The position numbers and the translations under genes were made by a program. DNA of 64,000 nucleotides from Candidatus Heimdallarchaeota archaeon (GTDB lineage Archaea > Asgardarchaeota > Heimdallarchaeia > JABLTI01). Of the stretch, positions 25,704-34,515 are shown piece by piece; positions within the stretch are counted from its first letter, which is position 1, and each line of letters begins with the position of its first letter. Location of the stretch: the NCBI GenBank assembly GCA_018238155.1, contig JABCTZ010000036.1, positions 397,241-461,240 on the forward strand, read 5' to 3'. The notes under the pieces are model-generated. The model worked only from the letters and a program-made list of their open reading frames with translations. It made no database searches and was not told the origin of the DNA.

Positions 25704-26897
25704 CTATTGGTTTCTAACCATAGTATAATTTGCATTGGCCACAATTTCAGAGAGTTCCTTTGGAGATGGTGGTTCAATTTCATCTTTTTTTTGATTCTCA
25801 GAACCTGGACAATCCTTTAGGCAAAAACTATTTTTCATTACATTAGAAAATGGATGAAAAAGAGTCTTGATGTCAAGAGCGATAATTGAATAGTAAATTG
25901 GTATGAAATCTGAAGTTAAATTTTTCTCAGGGTTTCTATCTAAAATTGCATCAGATGAATTTCCTAATGTTATACCATCTTTATGTTGATCTTTGATTAT
26001 TCTTTCTGTAATACCAATACATACCTTGTCACAAGTAGAGCATTGTAGCCTCTTGAATCCAATTGATTTCAATATTTCATCAAAATCTACTTTGAAATGA
26101 ATATGCTTTTTCAAAGGTTGAAAGTTTCTATACAATTCCAGTTGATTTTTAAGCGTTTTTGAATTTGATGAAAAAAATTCTTTTTCTTTTCGTTCAAATA
26201 TTACTGGAATTGAAATAGACCCTCGTTTGCACATAAGAAATCCTGCAATCGCATCTTCTACTGACCCTCTTAAAATAGAGGCTATTTTTCCTTGTGATCC
26301 TTGAGGAAAACCACCAATACCTATCTCTTTTTGATCAAAAATAAAAGCAAATTCATCTTTTACTTCTAGCGAAATTGTATAATCGGGTTTTGTTAAATTT
26401 ACCGTGAGCTGTTTCTCTTTGCCAAATACATCTAGAATCTTCGCTCCAATATTACCTGCTAACTCATTGGAGGAATATGGATGCTCACCATTTCGTTTGA
26501 CTCTGACTGCAAATGAGGACGAAGATGGTATCCTTTCAGATATATATTTGACCGTAACGTCCAGAATTTCTTCGAGCTCTGAGCTGATTTTATGAGCTGC
26601 ACTAACAGAAGTGATACCACTAACAAGATGTGCTAAAATGAAAACTGCTCTATCTCTTAACTCTTTATCTTTGTAATCCCCTTTTGGGACATGATCCCAT
26701 TTGTATAATTTAACAATTATTCTTCCCCAAAATCGATAATTTGTTACTTTAAACTTATCTGGGTGAATATTGTTATTTTTTAGTGTTCTTTCAATGTTTC
26801 TAACTAAACGCGCTTCAAGGAATTTTCTAACAGGAGTACTCTTTAAAGCAAGCTCCCCATATCGCACTAAAATCTCAGTTAGAATTATATTATTCAT
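25704..26897 (-). CDS. ThiI-like protein with degenerate PP-loop
   Basis: A 397-residue protein with the ThiI layout: N-terminal ferredoxin-like region starting ILVRYGELALKS, a THUMP domain (about 70-185) and a C-terminal PP-loop ATPase-like domain. Authentic ThiI (4-thiouridine in tRNA, sulfur transfer for thiamine) has the ATP motif SGGIDSP after TQGK. Here the aligned stretch is GSQGKIASILRGSVEDAIA, so the motif is RGSVED (residues 210-215) and the catalytic loop is lost. A cluster LQCSTCDKVC replaces the usual YCxxCK region, and a C-terminal extension has FCLKDCP. ATG 26897 gives the standard N-terminus. It may be an RNA-binding relative that no longer adenylates tRNA. Confidence 0.8.
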   Translation of the reverse strand: MNNIILTEILVRYGELALKSTPVRKFLEARLVRNIERTLKNNNIHPDKFKVTNYRFWGRIIVKLYKWDHVPKGDYKDKELRDRAVFILAHLVSGITSVSAAHKISSELEEILDVTVKYISERIPSSSSFAVRVKRNGEHPYSSNELAGNIGAKILDVFGKEKQLTVNLTKPDYTISLEVKDEFAFIFDQKEIGIGGFPQGSQGKIASILRGSVEDAIAGFLMCKRGSISIPVIFERKEKEFFSSNSKTLKNQLELYRNFQPLKKHIHFKVDFDEILKSIGFKRLQCSTCDKVCIGITERIIKDQHKDGITLGNSSDAILDRNPEKNLTSDFIPIYYSIIALDIKTLFHPFSNVMKNSFCLKDCPGSENQKKDEIEPPSPKELSEIVANANYTMVRNQ

Positions 26898-27001
26898 AAT
26901 ATAACATTAATTATTCTAAATTAAAAATTAGACGATAGTTTTTCTAAGGTAACTTACAAGTAATAATTGGAACAGGAAATGGTTAAAAAAGTATTATTGT
27001 T

Positions 27002-27268
27002 TTAATCAACATCCATTTGCTCTAGCATATCCCCATAAGAATCTTCTAATTCTTCACGTTCTTCATCTGTTAAAGCTTTCAAAGGACGTTTTTCAGTCAC
27101 TTCGAGCTTGTCCTTAGGAGAGTGTTTTATTTCTCTTGTAATAGTATAAGCTTTTGTTTTGTTTTTACTAACCTTAACCTTATTTTCACAATTCACACAA
27201 ACAAGATAGCTTACATTATCTTCTCGAATTGGTTTCATTAGATTTGAACATTTTTCGCAAAATTCCAA
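27002..27268 (-). CDS. TFS/RpoM-like N-terminal zinc ribbon protein lacking the C-terminal ribbon
   Basis: An 88-residue protein that begins MEFCEKCSNLMKP and continues to YLVCVNCENK. This CxxC...CxxC ribbon is typical of the N-terminus of archaeal TFS (RPB9/TFIIS-like) and RNA polymerase subunit M. In TFS a second ribbon with an Asp-Glu tip enters the polymerase and stimulates cleavage of backtracked RNA. Here the second ribbon is absent: after a basic linker the protein ends in an acidic tail (DEEREELEDSYGDMLEQMD). It could bind RNA polymerase without cleavage activity or be a general zinc-ribbon protein. Its presence supports an archaeal host. It lies 104 bases upstream of the ThiI-like gene, same strand. 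Confidence 0.7.
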   Translation of the reverse strand: MEFCEKCSNLMKPIREDNVSYLVCVNCENKVKVSKNKTKAYTITREIKHSPKDKLEVTEKRPLKALTDEEREELEDSYGDMLEQMDVD

Positions 27269-27548
27269 TTTGGATACACCTCTTCTTCTGAGATTTCGCT
27301 GTTGTGATTAAACTCATTCTTATATTTTATCATAATTCAATATATAACAATTGTTTATTGAAATTATATTAGTTTCACAATATTAACTATTAAATTTATC
27401 GGAATTAACTAACCTATAAATAAAGAGCTTTTTGTTTCTCTAGATTTCTTTAAATTGAAGTGATTATAGACAAAAAGAATTGATAAAGAATTCTCAGAAG
27501 TCAAAGTAAAACAATATAACTACATCGTAATTAGTATCTCGATAGGAA

Positions 27549-27719
27549 CTATGAAGCTACAACTGGTATATTTTCTACACTTTGTATTGATATTTCATCT
27601 TCATTTTCTTCTACATATATCCACCAACCACAAATGCAACGAACCATTCGATCCACTTGTGTAAGATGACCATTTAGGCAACCTGGACATTTGAAGTTAG
27701 TAATTTGAATTGCAGCCAT
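27549..27719 (-). CDS. Small zinc-ribbon protein
   Basis: A 56-residue protein with KCPGCLNGHLTQVDR and then VRCICGWWIYV, a compact four-Cys zinc ribbon followed by an acidic C-terminal tail. ATG 27719 (MAAIQITNF) is preferred, with GTGAG five bases upstream. A start at 27755 would add 12 residues. Small ribbons of this kind are numerous in archaea and often bind nucleic acid or act as protein adaptors. No function is assigned. It is separated from neighbours by 280 and 224 bases and appears monocistronic. Confidence 0.65.
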   Translation of the reverse strand: MAAIQITNFKCPGCLNGHLTQVDRMVRCICGWWIYVEENEDEISIQSVENIPVVAS

Positions 27720-27943
27720 ATTGCTCACTATTTCATTATAGTGTAGTTTTAACATAAGTAAATGACATTGAGAGATGACCGAAAGTATTCGATGATCCTT
27801 TGTTAGAATAATTGAATGTTGTATTGAACAGAGATTTAGCTGACTTTTCTTTTAAGCAACAAAGTTAATGGGTTAAGATCATACTTTACTATCTGGAAAA
27901 TATTATATTCACAAAAAACAAAGAAAATTAGGGTTGATAAAAT

Positions 27944-28777
27944 TTGACAATAGAAAAAATCGTTGAAAATGTTTATTCTATATCTGATGGGAGTACTCGT
28001 GGAAATGTTGCAGCTTACGTTTTACCGAATCAAATAATCTTCATCGATTCAGGAATGAATTTACCTTTAGTAAAAGAATTTAGAGAAAAACTTGAGAAAG
28101 AAACAGGTAAAAAAACCACCTATCTTTTAATTACTCATACACACGGTGATCATATATTTGGTAATCAAGTGTTCAAAGATTGTAAGATCATTTCTTCAAA
28201 ACATACCGAAGAACGAATGATAGAAAGCGAGAAAACCAATTGGGCTCCTGACAAAATAGTTGAGATGATAAAAAACGCTGAAGATCCCTCAACACTTGAA
28301 GGATTAGTAATCGTTCTACCTACAGAAACATTTGACGATCGAATGGAAATTACCGATGGGGATGTTAAAATAATTTTCAAACGAACAGGTGGCCACACAG
28401 AAGGGTCTTCATATGTTTATTGTCCTACTTACAAAACACTAACAGCAGGAGATAATTTATTTATTGATAACTTTCCATGGGGCGGAGCACCTTCTGCTAA
28501 CCCTGAAAAATGGATTGCTGCCCTTGAAGAATATTTGTCACTTGATATTGATTATTATTTACCCGGTCATGGTCCTGTTTCAAACAAAGATAAAATTCAA
28601 GAGTTCTTGACTTACATTACAAAAGCTGTTGATCTTATGAGAAAAATGATTGCTGAAGGAAAAACTGAAGAGGAGATAATCAAAGAAACAGACAAAATTG
28701 ATTACCACCCTCCGAAAAGACCTCAATGGAAAGAACTCACCTTAAAGAAATGGTATGAAGTGCTTGCATCAAAATGA
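27944..28777 (+). CDS. Metallo-beta-lactamase-fold hydrolase
   Basis: A 277-residue MBL-fold enzyme. The metal signature THTHGDHIFGN (HxHxDH) is at about residues 63-73, the third His is in GGHTEGSS, the bridging Asp in TAGDNLF, and the last His in YLPGHGPV. The layout fits the glyoxalase II/lactonase-type branch that hydrolyses thioesters, lactones or related compounds. An alpha-helical C-terminal extension of about 60 residues follows the core (EFLTYITKAVDLMRKMIAEG). It has no signal peptide and starts at TTG 27944. It is upstream of and co-oriented with an alpha/beta hydrolase gene but separated from it by a hairpin. Its substrate is unknown. Confidence 0.88.
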   Translation: MTIEKIVENVYSISDGSTRGNVAAYVLPNQIIFIDSGMNLPLVKEFREKLEKETGKKTTYLLITHTHGDHIFGNQVFKDCKIISSKHTEERMIESEKTNWAPDKIVEMIKNAEDPSTLEGLVIVLPTETFDDRMEITDGDVKIIFKRTGGHTEGSSYVYCPTYKTLTAGDNLFIDNFPWGGAPSANPEKWIAALEEYLSLDIDYYLPGHGPVSNKDKIQEFLTYITKAVDLMRKMIAEGKTEEEIIKETDKIDYHPPKRPQWKELTLKKWYEVLASK

Positions 28778-28803
28778 TTCTCTTTCTCTCTAAAATGAGA
28801 ATC
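28776..28803 (+). terminator. Hairpin after the MBL-fold gene
   Basis: GATTCTC (28776-28782) pairs with GAGAATC (28797-28803) immediately at the stop codon; a pyrimidine-rich loop lies between. It probably separates the MBL gene from the next hydrolase gene. Confidence 0.45.
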
Positions 28804-28883
28804 AGTTTACCTTTCTACCAGAAACTATTTATTGCTCTTCTTTCTATATTCTTTTCATACGATATATTACTCGTTGGTGTTAA

Positions 28884-29774
28884 ATGATGACAATTTCTAA
28901 AATAAAAGCGAATGGAATAGAGATTAGAATTCAAGAATTTAGAAATGAAGGAAAAGAAACGATAGTTTTTCTTCATTATGGAGGAGCTACATTAGGGATT
29001 TGGAATGGTGTTATCCCTCAATTTAAAGAAAATTATCGTATTATTGCTCAAGATTTAAGGTGTCATGGTTTTACTGACAAGCCAACAGATAAATGCCACA
29101 TTGATGATATGGCAAAGGATTTAGTAAGTATTCTAGATCAGCTCAAAGTTGAAAAAGCCCATCTGGTAGGAAGTTCAATGGGTGCAGATGTAGCTATTAG
29201 TTTTGCAGCGAATAATCCTGAACGTGTTACATCATTAGTTCTTGATGGTGGTTTGTATGACATTGTAGGACCTGATAGCAAAGAACAGTTGATTACAAAA
29301 GAAGCAATCGAAAAAGCTAGAAATGAATTGAAAGAACGAATTTTGACTCGTCCACGGAAATACTATGAGTCCAAAGAAGAGTATTTGGTTGAAAATAAAG
29401 AAGGTTGGGAAAAATACTTTCCATGGTCAGATGTAGTACGAATTGCAACTGAAGATGAAATAATGGAAACAGAAGATGGAAAGTACACTAATCCTCAGTC
29501 TCCAGAAGAAATTTGGTCCTATATTGAACCTTTGTATGACGTCACTTTTGCTGATTATTATAACAAATTCAATTGTCCAATTCTTTGGTTGCCAGACGAA
29601 AAAGAACGAGATAATGAAATAGTTTTACGAAATCTTAAGAAATATGCTAAAAATAAACGATATACTAAGAAAGTTACTCTCAAGGGTTCAGTACACGCTT
29701 ATACTTGTTTACTTAAGCATGAAGAGTTTAGCAACGAAATTATTCAATTCTATGAAGAAATAAAGGGACTATAA
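28884..29774 (+). CDS. Alpha/beta hydrolase
   Basis: A 296-residue alpha/beta-fold hydrolase of the haloalkane dehalogenase/esterase-like class. HYGGATLGIWNGVIPQF holds the oxyanion region, DLRCHGFTDKP is the typical loop, and VGSSMGADVAISFAANNPERV contains the nucleophile elbow (GSSMG). The catalytic acid is probably in LWLPDEKERD and the His in KGSVHAYTC. A lid region of about 90 residues lies between strands 6 and 7. It is cytoplasmic. Two ATGs (28884 and 28887) are adjacent; the first follows GGTGTTAA. The gene converges with nadB. The substrate is not predictable. Confidence 0.88.
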   Translation: MMTISKIKANGIEIRIQEFRNEGKETIVFLHYGGATLGIWNGVIPQFKENYRIIAQDLRCHGFTDKPTDKCHIDDMAKDLVSILDQLKVEKAHLVGSSMGADVAISFAANNPERVTSLVLDGGLYDIVGPDSKEQLITKEAIEKARNELKERILTRPRKYYESKEEYLVENKEGWEKYFPWSDVVRIATEDEIMETEDGKYTNPQSPEEIWSYIEPLYDVTFADYYNKFNCPILWLPDEKERDNEIVLRNLKKYAKNKRYTKKVTLKGSVHAYTCLLKHEEFSNEIIQFYEEIKGL

Positions 29775-29802
29775 AAAAACCCTTTTTCTTTTTTAACTAT
29801 AA

Positions 29803-31401
29803 TCAGATGTCATTATTCAGTGGTACTCGATCAACCATTGAAATCTGCAACTCTGTATTGTAAAGAGTTTTCGCTTTTTCAGGAAAATCAAGAGAATAGT
29901 GAACACCACGGCTTTCCATTCGACCTTTCGCACATCTGATGATGAGTTCAGCTACTTGCGCAAGATTTCTAAGATCAAGAAGAGATGGATGTAATTTGAA
30001 ATCCCAATAGAATTGGTTAATTTCTTTCATAACCATGTCAAGTCTATTGCCTGCTCGAATCAATCTATTATTTGAGCGAACTATTCCAACATAGTTCCAC
30101 ATGAATCTTCTAATCTCTTCCCAGTTTTGTTTAACAATAACCATTTCATCTGGATCTTCAGCCATACCGGGGTCCCAATAAGGAAATGGTTGTTTCTTTG
30201 TTGAATTATTGCTCATCATTAAACTGGCTGCATATTTTGCTGACTTGTCTCCAACTACCAGTCCTTCTAAAAGGGAATTGCTAGCTAATCGGTTCGCCCC
30301 ATTGAATCCTGTGCAAGAAACTTCTCCAATAGCTAAAAGATTTTTTATTGAAGTTTGACCTGAGGTATTAGCTTTAACTCCGCCTATAGAATAGTGAGCT
30401 GCAGGAATAACAGGTATAGGTTGTTCTGTGATATCAAGTCCAAATGATTTGCATTTACCATAAATCATAGGAAATCTCTTTTTAATGAAATCTGAATCTT
30501 TATGCGTGATATCGAGAAAAACGCTATCTGCACCTGAAATCTTTAATACAGTATCAATTGATCGTGAAACAATATCTCTGGGAGCAAGCTCTTTCTTTGG
30601 GTGATATTTCTTCATAAATTGTTTGCCATTCAAATCAATTAGCTTTGCGCCTTCTCCACGCATTGCCTCGGTTATAAGAAATGATTTTGCATGAGGATGA
30701 TATAAACACGTTGGATGAAATTGTACCATTTCCATGTTGATTATTGATGCACCTGCACGATAAGCCATAGCAATACCATCACCAGTACTAATATCGGGGT
30801 TACTTGTAACAAGGAAGACTTTACCTGCTCCACCTGTAGCCAAAGTTGTAACGCTTGCTTGAAAATTAATTATATTACCTTTGTTTTTTTCTAATACATA
30901 AGCGCCAATACAAATGTTATTGTCAACAAACAAATTAATTGCTACGTGATCCTCATAAAATGTTATATTTGGTTCTTTGCGAGCTGCTTCTACCATTTTC
31001 GATTCAATTTCAATACCAGTTCTATCTGCTGCATGGAGAACTCGTCTTTTCGAGTGCCCTCCTTCTAAACCAAGGTCGTAAATTCCTTTCTCTTTCGAGA
31101 ATTTAACATTATAATTATCGATTAATTCTTGAACCAGTTTTGGTCCTGCTAAAACAATTTCTTCAACAATATCTGGTCTGCATAAACCTGCTCCTGCTGA
31201 AAGAGTGTCTTGAATATGTTCTTGGAAAGAATCCTTTTCATCAAATACAGTAGCTATACCTCCTTGAGCATAAAGTGTAGAGCCTTCAGTTATTTTATCT
31301 TTACTAAGTAAAGAAACAGTCCCGTATTTCGCAGCCTTTATTGCGAAAGATAATCCGCTTATACCACTACCAATAACTAAGAAATCCGATGAGATTTTCA
31401 A
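29803..31401 (-). CDS. nadB: L-aspartate oxidase
   Basis: A 532-residue FAD enzyme of the succinate dehydrogenase/fumarate reductase flavoprotein family. NadB oxidises L-aspartate to iminoaspartate, the first step of de novo NAD synthesis. Visible motifs: FAD-binding GSGISGLSFA at the N-terminus, EGSTLYAQGGIA, HSKRRVLHAADRTG, ATGGAGKVFLVTSNP, QFHPTCLY, EAMRGEGAKLID, AAHYSIGGVKAN and GANRLASNSLLEG. The HPTCLYHP segment and overall length match NadB rather than SdhA. NadA and NadC partners are not in the window. The gene stands alone between convergent and co-oriented neighbours. Confidence 0.92.
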   Translation of the reverse strand: MKISSDFLVIGSGISGLSFAIKAAKYGTVSLLSKDKITEGSTLYAQGGIATVFDEKDSFQEHIQDTLSAGAGLCRPDIVEEIVLAGPKLVQELIDNYNVKFSKEKGIYDLGLEGGHSKRRVLHAADRTGIEIESKMVEAARKEPNITFYEDHVAINLFVDNNICIGAYVLEKNKGNIINFQASVTTLATGGAGKVFLVTSNPDISTGDGIAMAYRAGASIINMEMVQFHPTCLYHPHAKSFLITEAMRGEGAKLIDLNGKQFMKKYHPKKELAPRDIVSRSIDTVLKISGADSVFLDITHKDSDFIKKRFPMIYGKCKSFGLDITEQPIPVIPAAHYSIGGVKANTSGQTSIKNLLAIGEVSCTGFNGANRLASNSLLEGLVVGDKSAKYAASLMMSNNSTKKQPFPYWDPGMAEDPDEMVIVKQNWEEIRRFMWNYVGIVRSNNRLIRAGNRLDMVMKEINQFYWDFKLHPSLLDLRNLAQVAELIIRCAKGRMESRGVHYSLDFPEKAKTLYNTELQISMVDRVPLNNDI

Positions 31402-31467
31402 GCGTAGACCTCAATTATTACAATTGATTATAATGATTAATTTCAAAACATAAATGTTTGTATATAT

Positions 31468-32208
31468 TTATTCTTTTGTAATTTCCACTTTAAGCGGTTC
31501 ATCATTGATGATTGGTGTTTTCGATTTTTTAAGAAGAAACCAAGCACCTATTCCTTGAATGCCAAAGAATATTACTTCTGTATAAACGATTACTTTTTGC
31601 CCTACAACTTGAATTAGCTTTCCAATATCAGTACCAGAGCTTGGCCCTACAAATAAAATAAACAAATATCCTGCTAGAATCAATGTGAAAACAACATAAA
31701 TCCATGCATAGACATTTGGATAATTCTTCTCAAGAAAAATTCCTACACTATATAATGTCGTTGTGAGTATTGATGCAGAGAAAGCTGTATATACTGCATA
31801 TGTGTGAGCATCACCAAATAAATCATATGGCAGAAAACCAATTAATGCATAAGCAATCGCTGTTAGAAGTCCGTTTATTGTTCCAATAATAATCAACCAT
31901 TTCGCTACTTTGCTTTCAGTGAAGAAAGTTGGTAAAGTAATAAAATATAATGTTAAAGATATAGCAACAACTGTTAAAGCAACGGTAAATAATACTCTTG
32001 AGGTAATATTTGTTTCACCAAGAAATGTTTGTGCTCTTCCCAAATCACTAAAGTAATTCTCAAGAAAAAAATAACTGGTGGCTGTTTGATTAGCAAAAGT
32101 TCCTCCAGGATAGATGATCATAGCTATTCCTGTTAAGATTACAAATAGAAGGCAACCACAAAATGCTGTTAGTAAGAACGCTTCTTTGACTTTTATGGGG
32201 AAATTCAC
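31468..32208 (-). CDS. DUF998-like integral membrane protein
   Basis: A 246-residue membrane protein with about six hydrophobic helices. The first loop has FLENYFSDLGRAQTF, close to the NYxSDLG signature of DUF998 proteins, and a later loop has IGFLPYDLFGDAH, also typical. The last 20 residues are a charged cytoplasmic tail. DUF998 members are widespread in archaea and bacteria without a settled function. The gene begins 66 bases upstream of nadB on the same strand and could be co-transcribed with it, although nothing in the sequence ties it to NAD metabolism. Confidence 0.75.
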   Translation of the reverse strand: MNFPIKVKEAFLLTAFCGCLLFVILTGIAMIIYPGGTFANQTATSYFFLENYFSDLGRAQTFLGETNITSRVLFTVALTVVAISLTLYFITLPTFFTESKVAKWLIIIGTINGLLTAIAYALIGFLPYDLFGDAHTYAVYTAFSASILTTTLYSVGIFLEKNYPNVYAWIYVVFTLILAGYLFILFVGPSSGTDIGKLIQVVGQKVIVYTEVIFFGIQGIGAWFLLKKSKTPIINDEPLKVEITKE

Positions 32209-32644
32209 AATAAATCACTATTTGGTTATAAATAAATTTTCTACGATTTACCGCTTTTTTAATTTGTGTAAAGATTTCTATTATTGTTCTGAGAAAAATT
32301 TCTTTATTAATAGAATTAACAACTTTGAGAGAGAAGTATTTTTTAGATTGAACCTAACGTGCTATTAAATGAAAGGCGGAATTAGAAATTTAGAAGTAAT
32401 ACGTGCGTGGAAACGCTCAGTAGAGTCGTCCCACGCAAACAGGAGATAGTCATTTATTAAATAGCGTGATAATGGCATTTTCACGCTAACAGTAAATACG
32501 CTTTCTTAGTATATTAATGTCTTTATATTATACGGTTACCAATGCGTAAAAGAAATTTCTTATTTACAAATAAAAATGAAGTCTTAAAAAAATAATACTA
32601 AATTAGATTTTTTTAAAAAAAAGAAATTTGTCTAGGAAATTGAA
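32209..32644. other. Intergenic stretch with two adjacent hairpins
   Basis: About 435 bases between FKBP and the DUF998 gene, both on the minus strand. The middle (32404-32497) contains two adjacent hairpins described separately. The rest is AT-rich and presumably includes the promoter of the DUF998 gene. I see no ORF. Confidence 0.5.
32404..32497. ncRNA. Tandem hairpin element, possible structured RNA
   Basis: Hairpin 1: TGCGTGG (32404-32410) pairs with CCACGCA (32431-32437). Inside it ACGCTC pairs with GAG-T-CGT around an AGTA tetraloop, giving about 13 base pairs. Hairpin 2: AGCGTGA (32463-32469) pairs with TCACGCT (32481-32487). Each hairpin is followed by a related sequence, CACGCAAACAGGAGATA and CACGCTAACAGTAAATA (14 of 17 identical), so the element looks like a diverged tandem repeat. 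GC-rich stems in AT-rich intergenic DNA favour RNA structure, but a DNA-level operator is possible. The strand is unknown. Confidence 0.4.
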
Positions 32645-32974
32645 CTATTTAACTTTCAATAATTCAACTTCGAAGATAAGAGTCGAATTTGGTGGAATCA
32701 GTCCATTCCCTACATTACGATTTCCATAAGCTAGTTGAGGAGGAATGGTTAATTTTCTTTTACCACCAACTTTCATTGTGATAACTCCTTGATCCCATCC
32801 TTTAATTACTTGACCAACTCCAATTTGAAATTCTAGAGGTTCCTTACGGTCAACTGAGCTATCAAATTTCTTACCATTTGTTAACCAACCTGTATAATGT
32901 ACTGAGATCTTATCTCCTTTTTTTGGGATTGGACCTGTACCTTCTTTGATCTCTTCGATTTGTAAATCTGTCAT
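32645..32974 (-). CDS. FKBP-type peptidyl-prolyl isomerase
   Basis: A 109-residue protein equal to the FKBP12 core: VHYTGWLTNGKKFDSS, then PLEFQIGVGQVIKGWDQGV, KRKLTIPPQLAYG and STLIFEVELLKV. The active-site aromatic and acidic residues (Tyr of HYTG, the FDSS Asp, the VIKGWD Trp, and the Tyr of LAYG) are all present, so it should be active. It lacks the chaperone insert (IF domain) of archaeal SlyD-like FKBPs, so it is of the short type. It is cytoplasmic and helps protein folding at proline bonds. GTG 32986 would add four residues; ATG 32974 gives the usual N-terminus. It is monocistronic. Confidence 0.93.
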   Translation of the reverse strand: MTDLQIEEIKEGTGPIPKKGDKISVHYTGWLTNGKKFDSSVDRKEPLEFQIGVGQVIKGWDQGVITMKVGGKRKLTIPPQLAYGNRNVGNGLIPPNSTLIFEVELLKVK

Positions 32975-33130
32975 TAATTCTACCACTCAGAATTTGTTGT
33001 CTATTATTAGAGTATGATACTGTGCTATAAAATAGTTTGTAAAGTAGATTATGAATTACTAGAAAAAAACTCCCTCAAATTATTAACGTATATTTATAAG
33101 TACTAAAGAATCAATTTATCTTGGATTTCA

Positions 33131-34507
33131 ATGAAGTTAATGAAAACGATTTCTAAAAAGGGTATTAGAAAATTTTTTGTAATTTTACTTTTTATAAGTG
33201 TTATACTACCAAATAATATTAATCGAATTAAAGCTGTTGACTCTCCAGTGTTAATCTCACCTGCTGATGGTGAGCATACCACTGATTCGACACCAACATT
33301 TGATTGGGGAGATATTAGTGGAGCAACCGTTTATAATTTAGAAGTTGTTACAGATATTGGTTTCATCAGTGCAGTAATAAATATCACAACACCTTCAAGT
33401 ACGTTTACTCCGGCATCAAATATTTCAGATGATACTTACTACTGGCGTGTTCGTGCAACTGATGATGGGGTAAATTGGAGCTCTTGGAGTTCTATCTGGA
33501 CAATAGTGGTCGATACAATTGCTCCAGAGCAAATAAATTTAATTTCACCAGTGGATGGTTTAATCACCAGCAATGATAGACCAACTTTTAGTTGGAGTTC
33601 AATAAGTGATTCATACAGATATCAATTACAAGTTATTCGAGATACAGGTAATATTGCAACCTATACCTTAATCCCAAACTCGCAGCAATCAAGTATCCTA
33701 TCTGATTCCACTTATACTTGGCGTGTTCGAGCATCAGATGAAGCAGGTAATTGGGGTATTTGGAGTCTTAATAGAACAATTATTATTGATACAACTAACC
33801 CAACAATAACGAATGTATCTCATGAACCAACCTCACCAACTATTCATGATACTGTGACAATTTCTTGTACGGTAACTGATGTTGTTGGTATTAATGAAAT
33901 TAACCTAGTTTATTTGATAAATTACGGCACGCCTGTTGAATTAGAAATGACTTGCGTTTCTGACGATCAATATTCTGTTGATATAGGTCCTTTTGTAATT
34001 GATGACTTTATAATGTATGCTTTTGAAGCATATGATAATGCATCTAATAGAGTTGTAGATGATAATGATGATAAATTTTACAACTTTACTGTAACAGATG
34101 ATTTAACTGGACCTGTAATTGAGAATATCGTTCAAACAGAGGATATTAAAGCAGGTATGCCAGTAAGCATCAATTGTACCGTCTCTGATATAAGTGGAGT
34201 TCAATCCGTAGTAATCTGTTATAGACTAAATAATGGATCCTGGTTCATGCAAGGAATGCTAGTGCTCTCTGGAACTTTATATGGAACAACAATAGGACCA
34301 TTTGAAGCTGGTGACATAGTTGATTACTATATTCTGGCAAAGGATAATTCAACAAAAAACAATAGTGCTGTAAATGATAACAGTGGCTCATATTATAATT
34401 TCACATTAGATTCAATACCAACTCCTACATTTATTACACCATTATGCTATGTCATCCCAATATTGTTTATTTTGGGATTAATCAATGTAGGAAGGAAAAG
34501 GAGATAA
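33131..34507 (+). CDS. Secreted or surface-anchored protein with Ig/FN3-like repeats
   Basis: A 458-residue protein. A basic N-terminus and hydrophobic stretch (IRKFFVILLFISVILPNN) form a signal peptide. Two repeats of about 100 residues follow, each with the pattern LISPxDG...TPTFxWSxI...YxLxV...YxWRVRAxDxxxNWSxWS, typical of archaeal fibronectin-III-like surface domains. Two further domains have TISCTVTDVVGINEI and SINCTVSDISGVQSV, with many Asn glycosylation sites. The C-terminus is a hydrophobic helix (PLCYVIPILFILGLINV) and a basic GRKRR tail, the layout of a membrane anchor or archaeosortase-type signal. It probably sits in the cell envelope. It converges with an MFS gene. Confidence 0.82.
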   Translation: MKLMKTISKKGIRKFFVILLFISVILPNNINRIKAVDSPVLISPADGEHTTDSTPTFDWGDISGATVYNLEVVTDIGFISAVINITTPSSTFTPASNISDDTYYWRVRATDDGVNWSSWSSIWTIVVDTIAPEQINLISPVDGLITSNDRPTFSWSSISDSYRYQLQVIRDTGNIATYTLIPNSQQSSILSDSTYTWRVRASDEAGNWGIWSLNRTIIIDTTNPTITNVSHEPTSPTIHDTVTISCTVTDVVGINEINLVYLINYGTPVELEMTCVSDDQYSVDIGPFVIDDFIMYAFEAYDNASNRVVDDNDDKFYNFTVTDDLTGPVIENIVQTEDIKAGMPVSINCTVSDISGVQSVVICYRLNNGSWFMQGMLVLSGTLYGTTIGPFEAGDIVDYYILAKDNSTKNNSAVNDNSGSYYNFTLDSIPTPTFITPLCYVIPILFILGLINVGRKRR

Positions 34508-34515
34508 TCCTTTTC
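34495..34515. terminator. Hairpin spanning two convergent stop codons
   Basis: GAAAAGGA (34495-34502) pairs with TCCTTTTC (34508-34515) around GATAA. It covers the stop codon of the surface protein and the end of the opposing MFS gene, so it may terminate transcription in both directions. Confidence 0.5.

Noticed and set aside
32404..32497. H/ACA guide RNA
   Set aside because: ACA follows both stems, but the hairpins are only 25-35 bases and have no pocket or kink-turn.
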